From Bradyrhizobium tropiciagri (GTDB lineage Bacteria > Pseudomonadota > Alphaproteobacteria > Rhizobiales > Xanthobacteraceae): 45,718 nucleotides of DNA. The position numbers and the translations under genes were made by a program. The stretch spans positions 1 to 45,718 of the forward strand of contig NZ_LFLZ01000070.1 of NCBI RefSeq assembly GCF_001189845.1, written 5' to 3'. Positions 6,654 to 15,433 of the stretch are shown here, piece after piece. Under the pieces are notes generated by a model that made no database searches, was not told the origin of the DNA, and worked only from the letters and a program-made list of their open reading frames with translations. Every line of letters starts with the position of its first letter. Position 1 is the stretch's first letter.

Positions 6654-7883
6654 ATGATCCGACGACGGCACGTCTTCCACATTGGTGGTTACGATCCAAT
6701 CACCCCCGAAGAGCAGGTCGAACGCTTGCGGCGCTCGCTCTCGAGCTTCCAAAAGATTTGGGGTGCCTCTTCACGGCTGTCGGAAATATCGAACGCGTCT
6801 GCAATCGGTGCTTCATGCAGCCTGGAAGCATGGGGGCCAAACTGGAAAACTCACGTCACCTTCGAAATGCTTCGCTGGGATGATCTCATCCGGTGCGATT
6901 CGAAAGTCGGCTTCGTGCCTCGTCTCGTTCAATCCTTGAAAGCGCTATTCGATTTCATCGTAACGGGAACGATATTCAGATATGCGGTCGCAAGCTGGAA
7001 GTATGCTGTCTTTTTCATCTTTCCATATTGCTGTTTGCTCCTGATCGCATTTTGCAGCGTGGGACTGTCATTCCTGTTGATCAGGCTCATACACGCTTCA
7101 TTTTGGATAGAACTACTGCTTGGATTTTCTTTGTCGTTGGCGATCTTCGTCGGCGCAATGCTCTGGATCGGACCAAAGCGCAGGATAAATCACATTCTCG
7201 ATGATGCCATTTTCTCCCACCAATTTCTTTACGGGCAGAAAAACGAACTTGATAAGCGGCTCGACGCTTTTGCGAACCGGATATCAAGAACGGTTGGGGC
7301 CGCAGAAGTTGATGAAGTTCTGATTGTTGGCCACTCCCTTGGCGCAGCACTCTCAATTGCAGCGGTGGCGCGCGCGCTGAAATCGGATCCTCCGCTCGAA
7401 ACGTGTGGACCCAAACTATGCATTCTCACGGTAGGCGCCACTATTCCTAAATTCGCGCTGCATCCGATGGGCGGCCAAATACGGGAAGCGGCGCAACTCG
7501 TGGCCGGAGCGCCGGCGATAGACTGGGTCGAATACCAGGCACGAGATGACGCAATCAGCTTCTATCGCTTCGACCCCGTCACTCTGAAACGTGTCAGTCG
7601 AGACCATTCAGGTGGCCACCCGAGGATTCGGCGCGTTCAAATACATTCAATGGTAAGTCCGATGCGCTTCAGGCGTCATCGCTTCAACTTCATGCAGATC
7701 CATTATCAGTTTCTGATGGGAAACGATCAGCGCTCGGCTTACGATTTTTGCATGATTACTTGCGGACCGCTCGGCTTCGACGTCGCGACTTCACCGTCTG
7801 GAGCGGTCGGGCTGTTCGAGGCGGACGGTTCGGTGATGACGACCGAAGTTGATGATCGGCTGGATCCGTCATGTCGAGACTAG
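6654..7883 (+). CDS. membrane-anchored lipase-fold protein
   Basis: A 409-residue protein beginning MIRRRHVFHIGGYDP. Two strong membrane segments lie at about residues 117-144 and 150-172, and a GHSLGAA nucleophile elbow (Ser228) follows. A later Asp/His-rich part (SRDHSGGHPRIRRVQIHSM) may complete the triad. The catalytic domain is thus split from a shorter N-terminal domain by a membrane hairpin. Start choice is uncertain: the ATG at 6654 fits the conserved-looking opening, and the frame is open back to 6576. Third-position GC is low compared with core genes in this window, consistent with horizontal acquisition. Substrate unknown; lipids are likely given the fold and membrane anchor. Confidence 0.75.
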   Translation: MIRRRHVFHIGGYDPITPEEQVERLRRSLSSFQKIWGASSRLSEISNASAIGASCSLEAWGPNWKTHVTFEMLRWDDLIRCDSKVGFVPRLVQSLKALFDFIVTGTIFRYAVASWKYAVFFIFPYCCLLLIAFCSVGLSFLLIRLIHASFWIELLLGFSLSLAIFVGAMLWIGPKRRINHILDDAIFSHQFLYGQKNELDKRLDAFANRISRTVGAAEVDEVLIVGHSLGAALSIAAVARALKSDPPLETCGPKLCILTVGATIPKFALHPMGGQIREAAQLVAGAPAIDWVEYQARDDAISFYRFDPVTLKRVSRDHSGGHPRIRRVQIHSMVSPMRFRRHRFNFMQIHYQFLMGNDQRSAYDFCMITCGPLGFDVATSPSGAVGLFEADGSVMTTEVDDRLDPSCRD

Positions 7884-8054
7884 CTTGGCCGGTCGCCAGC
7901 TGCCTTTGCCGGCATCAGGTTGGTTGAGCGGGACAGCCTGAAGACCTTGCGCGGCTATGTTGGCTTGTGATGCTGGCGCCCGGTATGGCGCGTAGGCGTC
8001 ATGATAAACGATTGCCATCAGGATGCGACCGCCGCCGGTTCCGCTCGTGTGCAT
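7869..8054 (-). CDS. hypothetical 61-aa protein
   Basis: A short minus-strand frame reading MHTSGTGGGRILMAIVYHDA then AYAPYRAPASQANIAAQGLQ, with a basic tail KGSWRPAKLVST. GCAGAGG lies five bases before the ATG, a good ribosome site. No signal peptide or membrane helix is evident and I do not recognise a family. The frame could be extended to 8180, but the extension is Arg/Ser-rich and unlike real protein. Its 3' end overlaps the 3' end of the membrane lipase gene by 15 bases on the other strand. Confidence 0.4.
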   Translation of the reverse strand: MHTSGTGGGRILMAIVYHDAYAPYRAPASQANIAAQGLQAVPLNQPDAGKGSWRPAKLVST

Positions 8055-8059
8055 GATGT

Positions 8060-8080
8060 CCTCTGCTGCCATTGCAGAGG
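8060..8080 (-). promoter_or_regulatory. hairpin covering a Shine-Dalgarno site
   Basis: On the minus strand CCTCTGC (8080-8074) pairs perfectly with GCAGAGG (8066-8060) across a seven-base loop. The second arm is the ribosome-binding site of the 61-aa frame starting at 8054, so the folded mRNA would hide it. This supports, but does not prove, translational control. Confidence 0.4.
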
Positions 8081-8237
8081 TTGAGACAATGCAGCGCGTC
8101 GAAACGACCTTTCGTCCGGCGGATATTGCTCCAGTTGACCGCCGCTCCGGCTGGCGCGGAGGCCGTGGGCTCCTCTGCATGAGGTTGTTTTCGATATTTT
8201 GGCGGGAGCCGGGCCGGTAACCTTAATTTTCCGTTTC

Positions 8238-8265
8238 GATTGTCGATAAAATTTTATCGATTATC
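8238..8265. promoter_or_regulatory. perfect 18-bp palindrome, candidate operator
   Basis: TCGATAAAATTTTATCGA at 8243-8260 is a perfect palindrome. It is flanked at equal distance by GAT (8238-8240) and ATC (8263-8265), giving a 28-bp dyad. Its core is pure A/T in GC-rich DNA and there is no following T-run, so an operator is more likely than a terminator. It sits between the 61-aa frame (minus) and the 36-aa membrane protein (plus). The regulator is not adjacent and is unknown. The remainder of 8081-8486 shows no supported gene. Confidence 0.5.
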
Positions 8266-8486
8266 CTCCTGGCCATTGAGCGGTGTGACGAACCGCACGA
8301 TGAGTGGCGGAGAGCCGAGTGGCTCGGCAGCCTCTCTGAAATCGAAGGGTGGGCAGAGCGCAGTGCCAGCCACCTTTCGGGCTGTCCGGCGGCGGCCGGC
8401 GGGGCAAATCAATTTTGAAATGCATTTGATTGCCAGGTTGCGGCGCATATCGCGCCGCATGATGCTTCACAATTGGGATGTTCCAA

Positions 8487-8597
8487 ATGACGTTCGCGCA
8501 TTTATTGATCGCGGTCGGTGTCGGCTTTTTGCTGCTGGCAGGCTTCGTCGCATTTGCCCTATGGCGAAACGCACTCCATTCGACAGCGCGGATTTAG
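8487..8597 (+). CDS. 36-aa single-pass membrane peptide
   Basis: The frame MTFAHLLIAVGVGFLLLAGF continues VAFALWRN and ends at TAG. One membrane helix spans residues 5-26, and a short basic tail points to an N-out/C-in topology. A GGGA sits about ten bases upstream of the ATG. Such peptides are too short for many gene finders. The composition matches a real small membrane protein better than random GC-rich frame, but I know no function. Confidence 0.45.
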   Translation: MTFAHLLIAVGVGFLLLAGFVAFALWRNALHSTARI

Positions 8598-8772
8598 CAG
8601 CAGGCGAGATTTGACTCCGGCGGCCTCGCTCATGGGGGTGAGTGAAGCCTGCGGGGATGGCCGCACCGCCGCGCGGCCTGACAGCCGAGCACCGCGCCTA
8701 CAACCTGCCCCAAGGCGATGCGTGCTCGGCTGTTCATTTTCCGATCAACCTTGGTCGGTTGATCCCTCCGCA

Positions 8773-10362
8773 TCACTTCCGCGAAGCGAGCTCGAACCTG
8801 CGGGTGATCGCGATCGCCTCGAGGAAGGCCTCGTCATGGCTGACCACCAGCAGCGCGCCGTCATAGGCGCGCAAGCCGGCCTCGACTGCTTCCATGGATT
8901 CGATGTCGAGATGGTTGGTCGGCTCGTCGAGGATCAAAAGCTGTGGCGGCCTCACGCCACCCAGCACGCAGGCGAGGCCGGCGCGGAGCAGCTGGCCGCC
9001 GCTCAGGCTGGAGACGATCTGCAGCGCCGCATCGGCGCGAAACATGAAGCGCGCCAGCGCGGCGCGGCAGGCGTTCTCGCCGGCATCCGGATTGATGCGC
9101 CGGAAATTATCCAGGATGGAGGCCTGTGCGTCCAGCAGGCTGACCGCCTGATCGAACATCGCAAAGCGGGTCATCACCTCGACGCTGCCGCGCGCCGCGG
9201 TCAGCTCGCCGCCGATGAGCTTGAGCAGCGTCGTCTTGCCGGCGCCGTTGGGGCCGACGATGGCGACGCGCTCCGGGCCTGAGATCGAGAAGCTGAGACC
9301 ATGCAGGACCGGTGTTTCCGCGCTGTAGCCGGCGTCGGCGGCTTCGATCCGCAGCACCATCCTGCCCGCGGGCAGATGCGTCGACGGCAGCTGCACCGAG
9401 AACGGCTGCAGCACCTCGATGCGTTGGCGTGCGGCGGTGGCAAGTTCAAGCGCTTGCGTCCGCCGCCGCTCGGCGAGGCGAACGGTCTCGCCACCGCTAT
9501 CCTCGCTGCGATCCCTGCGCAGCCCGGCAGCGATCCGCGGCAGATCGCCCTTGGCGCGCTTCTTCGCGCCGGCGCCATCCTTCCGCGCCTTCCGTTCAGA
9601 CGCCTCCCTTGCCTTGCGGTCGATCTCGGCGACGCGCTTGTCGGCATCATCCAGATCGTGTCGTGCCGCCGAGAGCTCGATGGCCTTGCGCGCGCGGTAC
9701 TGGCTCCAATTGCCGCCATAGCGCCTGGCTTCCAGCGAGGTCAGCTCGACGATCGCGTCCATGGTCTCCAGCAGTTCGCGGTCGTGGCTGACGATGATGG
9801 CGCCGTGCCGCCAGCCGGCGAGCAGGTCGATCACCGCCTCGCGTCCGGCGCGATCGAGATTGTTGGTGGGCTCATCGAGCAGCAGGAAGTCCGGCTCTGC
9901 GAAAGTCAGCGCCGCGAGGCGCGCCCGGGTCGCCTGCCCGCCGGACAGCATCACGAGCGGCGTGTCGAGCACGTCGGGCAAATCGACGCGCGCGAGCGCA
10001 GCCGCGATCCGCGTATCGAGCGTCCAGTCGACATCCGCAAGCTCCTCAGTCGTCGCAAGCCCCTGTTCGGCACGGCGCAACGCGGCCAGCGCGCGGCGCG
10101 CGCCGAACAGATCGATCACGCTTTCAACCGGATTCACCTGAACCGTCTGGTGCAGCATCCCGACGCGTCCCTGCACCGAGACCGTGCCGGCGTGCGGCGC
10201 GTGCCGGCCGGCGATCAGGCCGAGCAGCGTCGTCTTGCCGACGCCGTTGCGGCCGACAAGGCCGGTTCGTTCGGGACCGAAGCTAAGATCGATGTTAGAA
10301 AGGAGAACCCGGCCGTCAGGCGCGGGCAGGGTCAGATGGGAGAGCGTGATCGATGCTGGCAT
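8773..10362 (-). CDS. ABC-F family ATPase
   Basis: A 529-residue soluble protein with two fused ABC ATPase domains and no membrane part, the ABC-F layout (Uup/EttA/YheS relatives). Domain 1 has Walker A GRNGVGKT, signature LSGGQ and Walker B LLLDEPTNNLD. Domain 2 has GPNGAGKT, LSGGQ and LILDEPTNHLD. The inter-domain linker (about residues 225-310) is long, charged and Lys/Arg-rich, as in proteins that enter the ribosomal E-site. Members act in translation or antibiotic resistance; which one applies cannot be read here. The start MPASITLSHLTLPAPDG is chosen over an ATG six codons upstream because it matches the usual family opening. Confidence 0.92.
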   Translation of the reverse strand: MPASITLSHLTLPAPDGRVLLSNIDLSFGPERTGLVGRNGVGKTTLLGLIAGRHAPHAGTVSVQGRVGMLHQTVQVNPVESVIDLFGARRALAALRRAEQGLATTEELADVDWTLDTRIAAALARVDLPDVLDTPLVMLSGGQATRARLAALTFAEPDFLLLDEPTNNLDRAGREAVIDLLAGWRHGAIIVSHDRELLETMDAIVELTSLEARRYGGNWSQYRARKAIELSAARHDLDDADKRVAEIDRKAREASERKARKDGAGAKKRAKGDLPRIAAGLRRDRSEDSGGETVRLAERRRTQALELATAARQRIEVLQPFSVQLPSTHLPAGRMVLRIEAADAGYSAETPVLHGLSFSISGPERVAIVGPNGAGKTTLLKLIGGELTAARGSVEVMTRFAMFDQAVSLLDAQASILDNFRRINPDAGENACRAALARFMFRADAALQIVSSLSGGQLLRAGLACVLGGVRPPQLLILDEPTNHLDIESMEAVEAGLRAYDGALLVVSHDEAFLEAIAITRRFELASRK

Positions 10363-10492
10363 GGATATCCCCGCGGGCAAGGCTGATGGGCATTGCGATC
10401 GGGGTGAAATCCATGGTCGTCGGCATCCTCAGGGATTAATGATTGAATTGATGTAGTCGCGTATTGCGCCGGGATCAAGGCGTGCGGCGCCG

Positions 10493-11812
10493 TCACGCCG
10501 CTTCGGCGAAGGTCCAGCGGTCGGGATCGGCCGTGTGGCCGATCAAGGCGAGACCATAGGCGATCGATTCGAATTGATCCGCCGAGGTCAGCCGCGCTTC
10601 GCCGAAGCGCTCGGCGAACAGGCGCTGCACGGCCGGCACGAACGAGGTGCCGCCGGTCAAAAACACCTTCTCAACGTCGCGCGCGGTGATGCCGGATTTC
10701 GCCAGCGCTTCGTCGACCGTGGCGCCCAGCCGCTCGATGTCGTCGGCGATCCAGGATTCGAAATCGTCGCGCGTGACGGTGGCGCCGATATCGATGCCTT
10801 TGCGGGCAAAGCGGAACTCGACGCGGTCGTTGCTCGACAGCGCGACCTTGGTGTCGGACACGGCGCGATACAGTGCGAAGCCGAGATCGTGGTCGACGAT
10901 GGTGATGAAATCGTGCAGCGGCGCCGGATCGAGCGCGGTGCGCGCCAGCTGCTGCAGTTCGCGCAGATCGCCATTGCCCCGCATCATCGCGAGCTGATGC
11001 CAGCGCGCGAGGCTCGAATAATAGTGATTGGGGATCGGCAGCACCTTGTCGAACGAGCGGTAGTTGGTGCCCTTGCCGAGCCGCGGCGAGACGATGTGAT
11101 CGACGATGCGGTAGTCGAAGGTGTCGCCGGCGATGCCGATGCCGGAATGTCCGAGCGGCTCGGCGCGCAGCACGCCGCCCTTGCGCGAGAAGCGCATCAC
11201 GGAGAAGTCGCTGGTGCCGCCGCCGAAATCGGCGACCAGCACGGTGGCGTCGTGGTCGAGGCTGCGCGCGAAGGAGAACGCCGCGCCGACCGGCTCGTAG
11301 ACATAGCGCGCATGGCCGGCGCCGAGCCGCTCGAACGCCGCGCGGTAGCGCTGCATCGCGAGCTCGTCATTCGGATTGCCGCCGGCGAACTTCACCGGGC
11401 GGCCGACCATGATGGTCGGCGCGCCGAGGTCGAACCCTTCGCCGGCATGCCGCGTCAGCGTGCGCAGGAACGCTGCGAGCAAATCCTCGAACTTGTAGCG
11501 CTGGCGGAAGATCTGCGTGGTGTTGAAGGCCGAGCTTGCCGCAAACGTCTTGAACGACTGGATGAAGCGATGGATCGTGCGTCCTTCGAGAAACTGCTCG
11601 ATCGCCCACGGGCCGCCCTCGGCGCGCGGATGCAGGCCGGCGCCCGGCCGCTCCTCCCAGAAGCACAGCGCGGACACATAGACGCTATGCGTGCGGCCAC
11701 CATGATCGAATCTGACGGCTTCGACGCGGCCATCGCCATCGGACAGTGCGACCACGGTGTTGCTGGTGCCAAAATCGACGCCAATCGAGACGGCGGGCGG
11801 GGCGCTCGACAT
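10493..11812 (-). CDS. Hsp70-family protein, YegD-like
   Basis: A 439-residue actin-fold ATPase of the Hsp70 family that lacks the substrate-binding domain of DnaK. Phosphate-1 motif IGVDFGTSNTVVAL is at about residue 10, phosphate-2 VLVADFGGGTSDFSV near residue 195, and the adenosine motif VFLTGGTSFVPAVQRLF near residue 395. Length and motif spacing match Escherichia coli YegD, whose role is unclear. Start ATG 11812 gives MSSAPPAVSIGVDFG; an upstream ATG at 11875 adds an atypical basic leader. The gene stands alone between an ABC-F gene and glucose dehydrogenase, all on the minus strand but separated by more than 100 bases. Confidence 0.9.
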   Translation of the reverse strand: MSSAPPAVSIGVDFGTSNTVVALSDGDGRVEAVRFDHGGRTHSVYVSALCFWEERPGAGLHPRAEGGPWAIEQFLEGRTIHRFIQSFKTFAASSAFNTTQIFRQRYKFEDLLAAFLRTLTRHAGEGFDLGAPTIMVGRPVKFAGGNPNDELAMQRYRAAFERLGAGHARYVYEPVGAAFSFARSLDHDATVLVADFGGGTSDFSVMRFSRKGGVLRAEPLGHSGIGIAGDTFDYRIVDHIVSPRLGKGTNYRSFDKVLPIPNHYYSSLARWHQLAMMRGNGDLRELQQLARTALDPAPLHDFITIVDHDLGFALYRAVSDTKVALSSNDRVEFRFARKGIDIGATVTRDDFESWIADDIERLGATVDEALAKSGITARDVEKVFLTGGTSFVPAVQRLFAERFGEARLTSADQFESIAYGLALIGHTADPDRWTFAEAA

Positions 11813-11967
11813 GTCATGCTCGGAATTTGATGTGAAAGGGGGCGGACCTTTAGCGGCTTTGGCCTGACTTGCCAACCCTTGCCGAGGTCGCGGAACTCAT
11901 TTTGAGCGCAACGTCTCATCACCGCTGCGTCATCGCGGCGGCGAGTTTTGTCGCATTCTGGATGAGT

Positions 11968-14343
11968 TCAGTCCTTCAATGCATAGGCAATGACATAGTC
12001 GCCGCGTTTGGTGCCGAACGAGCCGTGGCCGCCGGCCGCGGTGACGACATACTGCTTGCCGCCAGCCTCGTAGCTCATCGGCGTCGATTGCGCGCCGGCG
12101 GGCAGGCGGTCTTCCCAGAGCACCTTGCCGTCACGCACGTCATAGGCTCGGATCGTGTACTCATAGGTCCCGGTGTAGAACGCGACGCCGCCGGCGGTCG
12201 TGATTGGCCCGCCCAGCATCGGCACGCCCATCTTGAACGGAAGCGGCAGCGGCGTGGTGTCCCTGATGGTGCCGTTGGGATGCTGCCAGACGATCTTCAT
12301 CGTCCTGAGATCGATCGCGGCCATCGAGCCCCAGGGCGGCCGGTAGCACGGCACGGAGAGCGGCGAGAGGAAGCTCGATATATCGACGCCAAACGGCGTG
12401 CCGTACATCGGCTGCGTCCCGACCTCGCTGCCGACCGGCTTCTCGGCGGTTGGCGCCGGAGGATTTTGCGGGCCACGTGGAACGAGCTTTGAAGCGAACG
12501 GCAGCGACATCGGATTGGCGATCGCGATCTGTCGCACGGGGTCGATCGCGATGCCGCCCCATTCGAACATGCCGAGATTGCCCGGGAAGACCAGCGTGCC
12601 CTGTAGCGACGGCGGCGTGAACGTGCCTTCGTAACGCAGCCGGTGGAACATGATCCGGCACAGCAACTGATCGAAGATGGTGCCGCCCCACATATCGGCG
12701 CCGGTCAGCTTCGCCTCCGGGCGGAACGTCAGTTCGGAAAATGGCTGCGTCGGCGCGCTGCGATCGCCGGGCGCGGGCCCCTGCGGCACCGCACGTTCCG
12801 GCGCGGGCACGATCAGCTCGCCGGTCCTGCGGTCGAGCACGAAGATGTTGCCCACCTTGGTTGGCTGAATGATCGCGGGGATCACGCCCTTGTCCGTTGT
12901 CACATCGACGAGGCTCGGTTGCGAAGGAACATCCATGTCCCAGAGATCGTGATGCACGGTTTGGTACGACCAGGCGCGCTTGCCGGTGTTGACGTCGAGC
13001 GCGACGATCGAGCTGGAATAGCGTTCGACCAGCGCATCGCGATTGCCGCCCCAGATGTCGGGTCCGTTGTTGCCGGTCGGGATGTAGACCAGGTTCAATT
13101 TCGGATCGAACGAGGCCGTGATCCAGGAATTCGGCGAGCCATTAGTGTAATGCCGCGTCGGCGACGGCAGTGCGTTCTCGTCCGCCGCAGCGGAGTCCCA
13201 GGCCCAGGCCAGTTTGCCGGTGTAGACATCGAAGCCGCGGATCACGCCCGACGGCACCTCGACCGCGTAATTGTCGATCACCGCGGCGGCGACGACCAAA
13301 ATCTTGTCGCTGACGACAGGCGGTGACGTCGGCTCGAAGAAGCCGGCGGTTGTGATCCCCATCCCCTGCTGCAGGTCGAGCACGCCGTGATCGGCAAAAC
13401 TCTCGCAGAGTTTGCCGCTGTCGGCATCGAGCGCGATCATGCGGCCGTCATTGACCGGCAGGAAGATCCGCCGCGGGCACTCGGCAGGTGCCGGGCTGCC
13501 GCTGGAGTCGACGGCGCCCTGCGCAGTCTCGTGATAGGAGACCCCGCGGCAGGTCATGTGCTGGAACGTCTTGTTGTGCACGAGCTTGGGATCGTAGCGC
13601 CAGCGCTCGGTGCCGGTCTTGGCGTCGAGCGCGAACAGCACCTGATGCTGCGAGCAGAGATAGAGCGTGTCGCGCACCTTGATCGGGGTCACCTCGAACG
13701 TCGTCTCGCCGGAATCCTCCGGCGTCTTGACGTCGCCGGTGCGGAAGGTCCAGGCGACCTTGAGGTTGGCGACATTGTCGGGCGTGATCTGCTTCAGCGG
13801 CGAATAGCGCTGTCCGAATTGCGTGCGTCCATAGGCGCGCCAGTCGCCATCCGGCTGCGGGTCGGCTTCGCTTTGCTGCACGGAAGCGCCGGCCTCCGCG
13901 ATCGTGCCGTTGATGTCGTGATAGCTCGTCAGCAGCCCGGCCACGAGGACGGCTGCTGCCGCCACGACGCCGATCCAGAGCGGTGCCGTCGCGCGCGCGT
14001 AGGATACCGGCTCGCCTCGCGTCAGGGCGCGAACGATGGCCGGCGTCAGCAGCCAGAGCGCCATCGGGAAGATGATGTCGCCGCGCGCCGCGAGCGGCCA
14101 CCAGTCGAAGCGCACCTCGTGGACGGCCCAGGCCAGCGTGCCGACCAGCACGATCGCAAACAGCCACAGCGCGGAACGGCGCTGCATCAGCAACAACGCC
14201 GCCGTGGCGAGGATGCCGACGCCGAGGACAATGTAGAAGACGGATCCACCCAAGGCGGCGAGCCAGATCCCGCCGGCCGCGAGGACCAGGCCGATCAAGG
14301 CGTAGACGATAGCTGTGATGAAGACTGCCCTGGATCGCGGCAT
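11968..14343 (-). CDS. gcd: membrane-bound PQQ-dependent glucose dehydrogenase
   Basis: A 791-residue quinoprotein that oxidises glucose to gluconolactone in the periplasm and passes electrons to ubiquinone. The length is close to E. coli Gcd (796). The first about 145 residues form five membrane helices. The eight-bladed PQQ domain follows, with DWRAYGRTQFGQRYSPL, a WDMDVPSQPSLVDV segment and FDQLLCRIMFHRLRYEGTFT near its usual place. It needs PQQ, for which no biosynthesis gene is present in the window. In soil bacteria such enzymes acidify the surroundings and release phosphate. ATG 14343 (MPRSRAVF) is preferred over ATG 14361. Confidence 0.93.
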   Translation of the reverse strand: MPRSRAVFITAIVYALIGLVLAAGGIWLAALGGSVFYIVLGVGILATAALLLMQRRSALWLFAIVLVGTLAWAVHEVRFDWWPLAARGDIIFPMALWLLTPAIVRALTRGEPVSYARATAPLWIGVVAAAAVLVAGLLTSYHDINGTIAEAGASVQQSEADPQPDGDWRAYGRTQFGQRYSPLKQITPDNVANLKVAWTFRTGDVKTPEDSGETTFEVTPIKVRDTLYLCSQHQVLFALDAKTGTERWRYDPKLVHNKTFQHMTCRGVSYHETAQGAVDSSGSPAPAECPRRIFLPVNDGRMIALDADSGKLCESFADHGVLDLQQGMGITTAGFFEPTSPPVVSDKILVVAAAVIDNYAVEVPSGVIRGFDVYTGKLAWAWDSAAADENALPSPTRHYTNGSPNSWITASFDPKLNLVYIPTGNNGPDIWGGNRDALVERYSSSIVALDVNTGKRAWSYQTVHHDLWDMDVPSQPSLVDVTTDKGVIPAIIQPTKVGNIFVLDRRTGELIVPAPERAVPQGPAPGDRSAPTQPFSELTFRPEAKLTGADMWGGTIFDQLLCRIMFHRLRYEGTFTPPSLQGTLVFPGNLGMFEWGGIAIDPVRQIAIANPMSLPFASKLVPRGPQNPPAPTAEKPVGSEVGTQPMYGTPFGVDISSFLSPLSVPCYRPPWGSMAAIDLRTMKIVWQHPNGTIRDTTPLPLPFKMGVPMLGGPITTAGGVAFYTGTYEYTIRAYDVRDGKVLWEDRLPAGAQSTPMSYEAGGKQYVVTAAGGHGSFGTKRGDYVIAYALKD

Positions 14344-14683
14344 GGTCGCTCCGGTGCGCAAGAGGGACCGGGCTTGTCGTGCAAGCGCAACAGACCGTGT
14401 CCGCCTTCAAGGACTGTGGTTCAGTCAATCGCAACTTGCAACCTGGAACTGCGGCGTGGATGCGCCACAAGCGCGCAAAGTTGCCATGCGAAACCCGCCG
14501 GAGAAAAATCGTTCAAAATGCAACGCATTGTTCGACGAGGGGCAACCGGCCCACTGTGCTGACGCAAAGGTGAGGGAGCTTCAGCGAATTTTGACTCGAC
14601 GCGCCCTTCCAGTCCCTTGCAGGCGCTGCTCTATACCGTCGGGCAGATTTCACCGCTGAAAGCTGGCGCGCAGGAGAAGCACA
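14344..14683. other. divergent promoter region
   Basis: A 340-base gap between the divergent glucose dehydrogenase and methyltransferase genes, presumably holding both promoters. I saw no convincing sigma-70-type pair, palindrome or small gene. Confidence 0.3.
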
Positions 14684-15433
14684 ATGACACTGAACCCTAC
14701 AGCCAAGAATTATCGCGTCGCGGTCGCTGCCTACGAGGCGGGCCGGCCCAGCTACCCCGCGGAGATCGTCGCGGCACTGCCGCTCCAGACCGCGCGCTGT
14801 GTCGTTGATCTCGGCGCCGGAACCGGCAAGTTCACCCGGCTGCTGCTTCCGCATCTATCCGAGACCGCCCGTCTGGTCGCAATCGAGCCCGTCGCCGAGA
14901 TGTCGGCGAAGCTCGCGACCGAGGCAGGGGTCGAGGTCATCAACACGCGCGCCGATGCGATCGGACTTGAGACCGGCAGCGTCGATCTCGTCACCTGCGC
15001 GCAGGCCTTTCACTGGTTCGACAATGAAGCGTCGGTTGCCGAGATCGCGCGGTTGCTGCATCCCGGCGGGACGCTTGCGCTGGTCTGGAACAACCGGGAT
15101 GACCGCGCGCCATGGGTCGATGCGTTATCCGTCATGATTGAAAAATACGCCGGGGATACGCCCCGGCAACGCTCCGGTCGCTGGCGATGGATCTTGAAGG
15201 ACCCTCGCTTCGTGCTCGAGAAGGAGATCGTGCAGGACCATCCGCACCGGATGGCGCGGTCAGGGGTCTACGAACGCGTCGTGTCGACGAGCTACGTTGC
15301 GGCGCTTCCGGATGCCGAAAAGGCTGTCGTTCGCGACAGGACGGATGAGATTCTGCGCGAGGCGGGTCTCGGCGATGCAGAGGAAGTGGTGTTCCCCTAC
15401 GTCACGTGTCTTTATCTGCTGAAGCGGGTCTAG
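14684..15433 (+). CDS. class I SAM-dependent methyltransferase
   Basis: A 249-residue cytosolic methyltransferase. The SAM-binding motif I is VVDLGAGTGKFT (residues about 40-51), with acidic motif II ending VAIEP, and the DLVTCAQAFHWFD segment typical of the methyltransferase type 11 / UbiE-like group. The C-terminal half is the usual less conserved substrate part. Many proteins with AQAFHWF are uncharacterised; the substrate is unknown. AGGAG is found nine bases before the ATG. Its stop codon TAG shares the CTAG at 15430-15433 with the stop of the convergent downstream gene. Confidence 0.88.
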   Translation: MTLNPTAKNYRVAVAAYEAGRPSYPAEIVAALPLQTARCVVDLGAGTGKFTRLLLPHLSETARLVAIEPVAEMSAKLATEAGVEVINTRADAIGLETGSVDLVTCAQAFHWFDNEASVAEIARLLHPGGTLALVWNNRDDRAPWVDALSVMIEKYAGDTPRQRSGRWRWILKDPRFVLEKEIVQDHPHRMARSGVYERVVSTSYVAALPDAEKAVVRDRTDEILREAGLGDAEEVVFPYVTCLYLLKRV

